Assembly (NCBI GenBank): GCA_029932425.1
Contig: JAOZQC010000210.1
Location: forward strand, 1 to 6,303
Length of the DNA: 6,303 nucleotides
Origin: Planctomycetota bacterium
GTDB lineage: Bacteria; Planctomycetota; JAJSAM01
Direction: 5' to 3'
The notes under the pieces were generated by a model. That model was not told the DNA's origin. It was given only the letters and a program-made list of their open reading frames with translations, and searched no databases. Both the position numbers and the translations under genes were made by a program. Shown here in pieces: positions 1 through 3,680 of the stretch; positions within the stretch are counted from its first letter, which is position 1; each line of letters begins with the position of its first letter.

Positions 1-10
1 CCTTTTTCGC

Positions 11-33
11 CGGGGGAGGCGGATCCTCCCCCG
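11..33. repeat. Hairpin-forming inverted repeat (9-bp stem, 5-base loop)
   Basis: Arms 11-19 and 25-33 are perfectly complementary (CGGGGGAGG / CCTCCCCCG) around the loop CGGAT. A run of five T lies just before it at 3-7, so on neither strand does the stem lead into a T tract. It is therefore not an ordinary intrinsic terminator. It is the first of the tandem palindromes at the left edge. Confidence 0.7.
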
Positions 34-34
34 C

Positions 35-53
35 CGGCCGCGGTCCGCGGCCG
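35..53. repeat. Near-perfect 19-base palindrome
   Basis: Arms 35-43 (CGGCCGCGG) and 45-53 (CCGCGGCCG) are perfectly complementary around a single central T at 44. As RNA it would fold into a stem of about 7-8 bp; as DNA it could be a dyad protein-binding site. The 11-base core GCCGCGGTCCG (37-47) occurs again at 1369-1379 in the divergent promoter region. Confidence 0.65.
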
Positions 54-63
54 ACCCCCTCCT

Positions 64-97
64 CGCCGCACTGCGGCGGGCGCCTTCGGCGCCTGCT
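64..97. repeat. Two overlapping, mutually exclusive hairpins
   Basis: Arms 64-70 and 72-78 pair perfectly around C71. Overlapping them, GGCGCC at 79-84 pairs with GGCGCC at 88-93 around the loop TTC, and the stem can extend to 75-84/88-97 with two G-T wobbles. Bases 75-78 are used by both stems, so only one full stem can form at a time. No regulatory role is shown; the GGCGCC-TTC-GGCGCC type of element is common in GC-rich intergenic DNA. Confidence 0.6.
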
Positions 98-222
98 CCC
101 GCCAAATCCGCGAGCGGCGCGAAGATTCGGAAGGTCAGTAGTACAATCCCCGTGCCGGGCCGGGTGGTGGGCGTGGTGGGGAGGCTTGGCGTCCCGGGGC
201 CAAGGCGGGCCGGGCGTCACGT

Positions 223-831
223 TCACCAGGGGAGGATGCCCTTCATGTGGTTCGGCCCCCGGACCACCTCCGCCCCCAGGTAGCCGGTATAGGCGAGGAC
301 CGCGGCCGCGCCGAGCACGGCCAGCCGGGAGATCCAGAGGAGCCCCCGGGAGGAGGACCACCGTACCGTGAGAAGGCGGATCACCGCCACCCCGAGCAGG
401 GTGTACGTGGCGGCGGCGCCCCAGGTGCCGTGGGCCTCCACCATCGCCTTGCGCGCCGCGGACATCCGGCCCATCGCCTCCTCCGCTTCCTCGCCCAGGA
501 GATAGGTGGGCACGGAGAAGAGGGCGGCCAGGACGATGGTCAGGGTGACCCAGTTCCGGAGGAAGGGGCCCCGGAAGACGAACCCCGCGACCACCCCGAG
601 CGCCGCCACCAGGGCCAGGGCCAGGGGGAAATGCACGAGCAGGGGGTGGAGTACGCCCAGGGCGTGCTCCTCCGTCCGGTGGTCGTGATTCCCCCCTGCC
701 AGGGCGGACGCGGCCAGGAAGAGTACGAGGAGGAAGGCGACCAGCGCCGCCGCGGCCGGGCCGCGCCGGAAGCGGTATCCGAACCGATCCGCGGACGAAC
801 CGACCCGGCGACCTCGATCGAACACGCTCAT
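223..831 (-). CDS. DUF2231-type multi-pass inner-membrane protein
   Basis: A 202-residue hydrophobic protein that I place in the DUF2231 family of uncharacterised membrane proteins. A basic N terminus (residues 1-24) is followed by a strong hydrophobic segment (25-45) that could be a signal or anchor helix, then a short His-rich patch (H49, H51, H56). Further membrane segments lie at about 60-86, 91-112, 136-156 and 164-185. The family-like stretch LHPLLVHFPLAL (61-72) holds H62 and H67, and EAHGTWG (132-138) holds H134; these intramembrane histidines are possible haem or metal ligands, which is inference. The C terminus has TGYLGAEVV (182-190), also typical. The ATG start has a strong GGGGAGG (minus strand of 838-844) six bases upstream. 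It starts 28 bases after the lipoprotein gene ends, so the two are almost certainly one operon. Biochemical role is unknown. Confidence 0.8.
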   Translation of the reverse strand: MSVFDRGRRVGSSADRFGYRFRRGPAAAALVAFLLVLFLAASALAGGNHDHRTEEHALGVLHPLLVHFPLALALVAALGVVAGFVFRGPFLRNWVTLTIVLAALFSVPTYLLGEEAEEAMGRMSAARKAMVEAHGTWGAAATYTLLGVAVIRLLTVRWSSSRGLLWISRLAVLGAAAVLAYTGYLGAEVVRGPNHMKGILPW

Positions 832-859
832 CTCGAACCTCCCCGCTCTCTCCTCCCGG

Positions 860-1234
860 TCAGCGCTTGCCCGCGTCGGGATACGCCTTCAGGAAGTAGC
901 GCTCCGGGTCCTTCTCGAACTTCTTCACGCAGTTGTCGCAGCAGAAGTAGACCTTCTTCCCCTTGTAGGAGACGAAGACGGAGGGATCCACCTCCTCGCC
1001 CATGACGGGGCAGGTCTTGTTGGCGCCGGGGGGGAGGACGGCGGCGGCGCCGGTCTCGCCCATCTCGTGCTCGCCCATCTCGTGCCCCCCGCTCGCTCCG
1101 TGCTCGCTGCTCATGCCCTGCATGTCGTGGGAGCCGGGGCTCGAGGTCCCCTTCGCGGTACCGGAGTCGTTCTTCGAACAGCCCACCAGCAGGGTGCCCA
1201 GGATGGCCAAGGTCAGGCCGGTCAGCTTCAGCAT
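860..1234 (-). CDS. His/Met-rich lipoprotein with TRASH/YHS-like metal-binding domain
   Basis: A 124-residue exported lipoprotein. Residues 1-18 form a signal peptide ending in the lipobox LVGC, so Cys19 should be lipidated and the protein anchored in the envelope. Residues 35-60 are a flexible linker rich in His and Met (HDMQGM, then HEMGEHEMGE), the composition of copper-binding segments. Residues 72-118 form a small Cys domain: NKTCPVMGEEV with Cys75, then KVYFCCDNCVKKF with Cys98, Cys99 and Cys102, then DPERYF. This matches the TRASH/YHS pattern, which binds metals such as copper or iron. A role as a periplasmic metal-binding or metal-delivery protein is inferred. AAGGAG (minus strand of 1242-1247) lies 7 bases before the ATG. 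It is the first gene of the leftward operon with the DUF2231 protein and is divergent from the DHOD-like gene. Confidence 0.85.
   Translation of the reverse strand: MLKLTGLTLAILGTLLVGCSKNDSGTAKGTSSPGSHDMQGMSSEHGASGGHEMGEHEMGETGAAAVLPPGANKTCPVMGEEVDPSVFVSYKGKKVYFCCDNCVKKFEKDPERYFLKAYPDAGKR
1055..1084. repeat. Perfect 15-base tandem duplication inside the lipoprotein gene
   Basis: The unit CTCGCCCATCTCGTG occurs twice with no gap (1055-1069 and 1070-1084). On the coding (minus) strand it adds HEMGE twice in a row at residues 51-60. The repeat is in phase, so a gain or loss of a unit would change the number of His/Met metal-ligand motifs without breaking the frame. Confidence 0.9.
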
Positions 1235-1276
1235 CTGTCTTCTCCTTCTCGAGAATGGAAAACCGTCTCCCAGGAA

Positions 1277-1292
1277 AGCACATCCCGTGCCG
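1277..1292 (-). promoter_or_regulatory. Candidate sigma-54 (-24/-12) promoter for the lipoprotein operon
   Basis: Read on the minus strand, CGGCACGGGATGTGCT resembles the sigma-54 consensus TGGCACGNNNNTTGCW, with 10 of 12 fixed positions matching. The invariant GG (1291-1290) and GC (1279-1278) are spaced by exactly 10 bases. The predicted transcript start is near 1266, leaving a leader of about 32 bases with the AAGGAG ribosome site at 1242-1247. Such a match can arise by chance in GC-rich DNA. The placement supports it; no enhancer-binding protein or its site can be identified here. Confidence 0.38.
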
Positions 1293-1336
1293 GAGAACGA
1301 GAACCACTTGCATTCGTGGCCGGGCTCCGGGGCGGA

Positions 1337-1353
1337 GGCCGGCCCGGCCGGCC
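1337..1353. repeat. GC inverted repeat in the divergent promoter region, flanked by 9-base direct repeats
   Basis: GGCCGGCC (1337-1344), one C, then GGCCGGCC again (1346-1353): each half is self-complementary, so the 17 bases are both a direct and an inverted repeat. The sequence CCGGGGCGG flanks it at 1327-1335 and 1353-1361. It lies between the two divergent candidate promoters and could be an operator, but this stretch is nearly pure G and C, so low complexity is a fair alternative. Confidence 0.4.
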
Positions 1354-1386
1354 CGGGGCGGGGGGAGAGCCGCGGTCCGGGTTGTG

Positions 1387-1416
1387 TTGACTTCGCGGGG
1401 CCCGTCGCCGCAGACT
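1387..1416 (+). promoter_or_regulatory. Weak sigma-70-like promoter for the DHOD-like/flavodiiron operon
   Basis: TTGACT at 1387-1392 matches the -35 consensus in five of six positions and sits in the only clearly AT-richer patch (GTTGTGTTGACTT) of this intergenic region. Eighteen bases later, CAGACT (1411-1416) is a poor -10 box (three of six). The implied start near 1423 leaves a leader of about 24 bases that includes GGGAGG at 1431-1436. The -35 element is suggestive; the -10 is weak. Confidence 0.3.
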
Positions 1417-1446
1417 GGGCCGGAAACCAAGGGAGGACCGCGCGAG

Positions 1447-2433
1447 ATGGCCGACCTGAAGACGACCTACCTGGGCCTGACCCTGGAGAACCCGATCATC
1501 GTGGGGAGCTCCGGGCTCACCCGCTCCCTGGAGCGCGTGCAGGAGTGCGCGGAGGCCGGGGCGGGGGCCGTCGTCCTGAAATCGCTCTTCGAGGAGCAGA
1601 TCGAGATGGACTTCGCGGGGCTCGCGGAGCGGAGCGAGGCCTCCCTCGGGCACGCGGAGGCCTACGACTACCTCCGGAGCTATGGCCGCGAGAACGCCGT
1701 GGACGACTACCTCGACGTGATCCGGGAGGCGAAGAAGTCGGTGGGGATTCCCGTCATCGCCAGCGTCCACTGCGCGGACGCGGGCTCCTGGACCGAGTTC
1801 GCGGAGCGCGTGGAGAAGGCGGGGGCCGACGCCCTGGAGCTCAACGTCTTCGTGCTGCCCTGCGACCCCCACCGCGACGGAGGCGAGTACGAGGAGATCT
1901 ACTTCCGGATCGTCCGGGACGTGCGGGCCCGCGTCTCCCTGCCCCTCGCCCTGAAGGTGGGCCCCTACTTCAGCGGCCTGGCCTCGACCTTCCTCAAGCT
2001 GAGCCACGCGGGAGTGGACGCCCTCGTGCTCTTCAACCGCTTCCACCGCATGGACCTCGACATCGAGAACTTCCGCGTCGTGCCCGGAGGGGCCTTCTCC
2101 CACCCGGAGGAGATGCAGGTGCCCCTCCGGTGGATCTCCATCCTCTCCGGTCTCCTGGACTGCGACCTGGCGGCCACCACCGGCGTCCACGACGGGGCGG
2201 GGGTCGTCAAGCACCTCCTGGCCGGGGCGGCCGCGGTGCAGGTCTGCTCCACCCTCTACCGGCACGATCTTTCCCATCTCGGCCGGATGCGGGAGGAGAT
2301 CCTTGCCTGGATGGGGCGCCACGGCTTTACTTCCGTCTCTGATTTCAAGGGAAAGATGAGCCAGGAGGAGAGCGAGAACCCGGCCGCCTACGAGCGGGTC
2401 CAGTTCATGAAGTTCTCCATGAACGCTCCCTGA
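1447..2433 (+). CDS. Dihydroorotate dehydrogenase-like flavoprotein
   Basis: A 328-residue TIM-barrel flavoprotein of the DHOD-like group, an FMN family whose members are not established pyrimidine enzymes. The N terminus TTYLGLTLENPIIVGSSG (about residues 5-22) and SLFEEQIEMD are typical. LELN with Asn133, the conserved Lys170 in LALKVGPYFS, FNRF, TTGVHDG (244-250) and AVQVCSTLY (about 263-271) fit the FMN and phosphate-binding loops. The usual class 1 catalytic Cys three residues after the Asn is absent (NVFVLPCDP); the only nearby Cys is 139. I chose the ATG at 1447 because GGGAGG lies 10 bases upstream and the family homology begins directly there; the longer frame from 1255 adds only Arg/Pro/Gly filler. 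It is the first gene of the rightward operon, 56 bases ahead of the flavodiiron gene. The substrate is unknown; a redox role beside the flavodiiron protein is inference. Confidence 0.86.
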   Translation: MADLKTTYLGLTLENPIIVGSSGLTRSLERVQECAEAGAGAVVLKSLFEEQIEMDFAGLAERSEASLGHAEAYDYLRSYGRENAVDDYLDVIREAKKSVGIPVIASVHCADAGSWTEFAERVEKAGADALELNVFVLPCDPHRDGGEYEEIYFRIVRDVRARVSLPLALKVGPYFSGLASTFLKLSHAGVDALVLFNRFHRMDLDIENFRVVPGGAFSHPEEMQVPLRWISILSGLLDCDLAATTGVHDGAGVVKHLLAGAAAVQVCSTLYRHDLSHLGRMREEILAWMGRHGFTSVSDFKGKMSQEESENPAAYERVQFMKFSMNAP

Positions 2434-2489
2434 TCCGAGGGGAGAGCCGCCGCGTCCCGTATCCGGGCCGGCTTTGGAGAGACGGAACC

Positions 2490-3668
2490 ATGAAACCCCG
2501 TGCCCTGACCCCGAGCGTCCTGGCGGTCGGCGCCGTCGACTGGGACAACCGCCTGTTCGATTCGCTGATCCCCCTGCCCGACGGCACGAGCTACAACAGC
2601 TACCTCGTCCGGGGGAGCGAGGCGACGGTCCTCGTGGATGCCGTGGAGCCGGGGATGAAGGACGTCCTCCTCGGGAAGCTTGCGGAGGTCCCCCGCCTGG
2701 ACCACGTGGTCTCCCTCCACGCCGAGCAGGACCACTCGGGATCCCTTCCCGACGTGCTCGCCCGGTATCCGGGGGCGGATCTCCTCTGCTCCGTGAAGGC
2801 GAAGGACATGCTCGTCGACCTCCTCCGGATCTCCCCCGAGCGCATCCGCACCGTGGGGGACGGGGAGGAGCTCTCCCTCGGGGACCGGACGATGCGCTTC
2901 GTCGCCACGCCCTGGGCGCACTGGCCGGAGACCATGTCCGCGTTCCTGGTGGAGGAGGGGGTGCTCTTCTCCTGCGACCTCTTCGGGTCCCACCTGGCCA
3001 CGGGGTCGCTCTTCGCGGAGGAGGCGGAAGGCGTCCGGGAGGCGGCGAAGAGGTACTACGCGGAGATCATGATGCCGTTCGCGAAGCCCCTCCGCCGATC
3101 CCTCGCGAAGGTGCGCGACCTGGCCCCCCGGATCATCGCCCCCAGCCACGGCCCCGTCTTCGGCGACCCGGAGTGGATCCTTTCCGCCTATGAAGACTGG
3201 ATCTCCTCCCCGCCGCGGAACCGCGCCGTGGTGGCCTACGTCTCCATGCACGGAAGCACGCGCCTGCTCGTGGACCGGCTGGTGGACGGCCTGGCGGCCC
3301 GCGGGGTGGGTGTGCACCGTTTCGACCTCACCGCCACGGACCTTGGGAAGCTGGCCATGGCCCTGGTGGACGCGGGCACCCTCGTCTTCGGAACCCCCAC
3401 CGTCCTTGGCGGCCCCCATCCCCACGCCATGCAGGCCGCTTACCTGGCGAACCTCCTGAAACCCAAGGCGGAGCACCTGGCGGTGGTGGGCTCCTACGGG
3501 TGGAAGGGCCGGGCGGCGGAGAAGATCGGGGAGGCGCTGGGCGGCCTCCATCTCACGGTTCTCGACCCCGTGCTCTGCCGGGGCTTGCCCGCGGAGGAGG
3601 ACCTGGCCGCGGTGGACCGCCTGGCGGCCCGGATCGACGCTCTCCACCGGGAGAAGGGTTTCGGGTAG
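2490..3668 (+). CDS. A-type flavodiiron protein (oxygen/NO reductase)
   Basis: A 392-residue cytoplasmic flavodiiron protein, the usual length for class A. Proteins of this family reduce O2 to water and/or NO to N2O, taking electrons commonly from rubredoxin through FMN to a diiron site. The metallo-beta-lactamase-like domain (about 1-240) shows every expected ligand: HAEQDH gives His77, Glu79, Asp81 and His82; TPWAHWPETM gives His144; FSCDLFGSH gives Asp163; APSHGPV gives His220. The flavodoxin domain (about 245-392) has the FMN loops YVSMHGSTR (250-258), GTPTVLGGPHPH and GSYGWKGRAAEKIG. No rubredoxin or oxidoreductase domain is fused, and none is encoded in the window. GGAGA (2476-2480) lies 9 bases before the ATG. 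The TAG stop is 12 bases before the next gene's GTG, so the two are probably translated from one message. O2 versus NO preference cannot be read from the sequence. Confidence 0.95.
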   Translation: MKPRALTPSVLAVGAVDWDNRLFDSLIPLPDGTSYNSYLVRGSEATVLVDAVEPGMKDVLLGKLAEVPRLDHVVSLHAEQDHSGSLPDVLARYPGADLLCSVKAKDMLVDLLRISPERIRTVGDGEELSLGDRTMRFVATPWAHWPETMSAFLVEEGVLFSCDLFGSHLATGSLFAEEAEGVREAAKRYYAEIMMPFAKPLRRSLAKVRDLAPRIIAPSHGPVFGDPEWILSAYEDWISSPPRNRAVVAYVSMHGSTRLLVDRLVDGLAARGVGVHRFDLTATDLGKLAMALVDAGTLVFGTPTVLGGPHPHAMQAAYLANLLKPKAEHLAVVGSYGWKGRAAEKIGEALGGLHLTVLDPVLCRGLPAEEDLAAVDRLAARIDALHREKGFG

Positions 3669-3680
3669 GATCCGGGCGAC
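3667..3680 (+). promoter_or_regulatory. Ribosome-binding site that sets the GTG start of the kinase-like gene
   Basis: AGGA (3667-3670) overlaps the TAG stop of the flavodiiron gene and lies 10 bases before GTG at 3681. That GTG is the first start codon after the stop in this frame, and the encoded protein shows ordered sequence within about ten residues. The arrangement suggests translational coupling to the upstream gene. The match is short, so the start is likely rather than certain. Confidence 0.55.

Larger units (their letters stand above)
1..222. other. Non-coding or unassigned left edge, palindrome-rich
   Basis: No gene is supported here. All three plus-strand frames were translated by eye: one stops at 139-141, and the open ones give only Arg/Pro/Gly-rich strings with no start and ribosome-binding-site pair and no recognisable motif. 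The stretch lies downstream of the leftward gene ending at 223. It contains at least four closely packed inverted repeats in its first 100 bases (listed separately) and a slightly AT-richer patch near 120-150. No tRNA or rRNA-like structure and no T-tailed terminator hairpin was seen for the leftward operon. It could be an intergenic repeat cluster or the edge of another transcription unit outside the window. Confidence 0.6.

Noticed and set aside
3..33. Intrinsic terminator for the leftward operon
   Set aside because: The stem is strong, but the five T lie before it on the plus strand, so on the minus strand it is followed by A. It is also about 190 bases past the stop of the leftward gene.
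247..1005. 252-codon plus-strand frame opposite the DUF2231 and lipoprotein genes
   Set aside because: The minus strand has two proteins with signal or membrane segments, good ribosome sites and family motifs; this frame has none.
1255..1446. Upstream extension of the DHOD-like gene to an ATG at 1255
   Set aside because: The extra 64 residues are Arg/Pro/Gly filler across the divergent promoter region. The ATG at 1447 has GGGAGG at proper spacing and family similarity begins there.
1228..2322. 364-codon open frame on the minus strand opposite the DHOD-like gene
   Set aside because: The plus strand gives clear DHOD-like motifs throughout; the antisense product has none.
1002..2342. 446-codon plus-strand frame overlapping the lipoprotein and DHOD-like genes
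   Set aside because: It crosses two well-supported genes in other frames and yields Arg/Gly/Pro-rich sequence.
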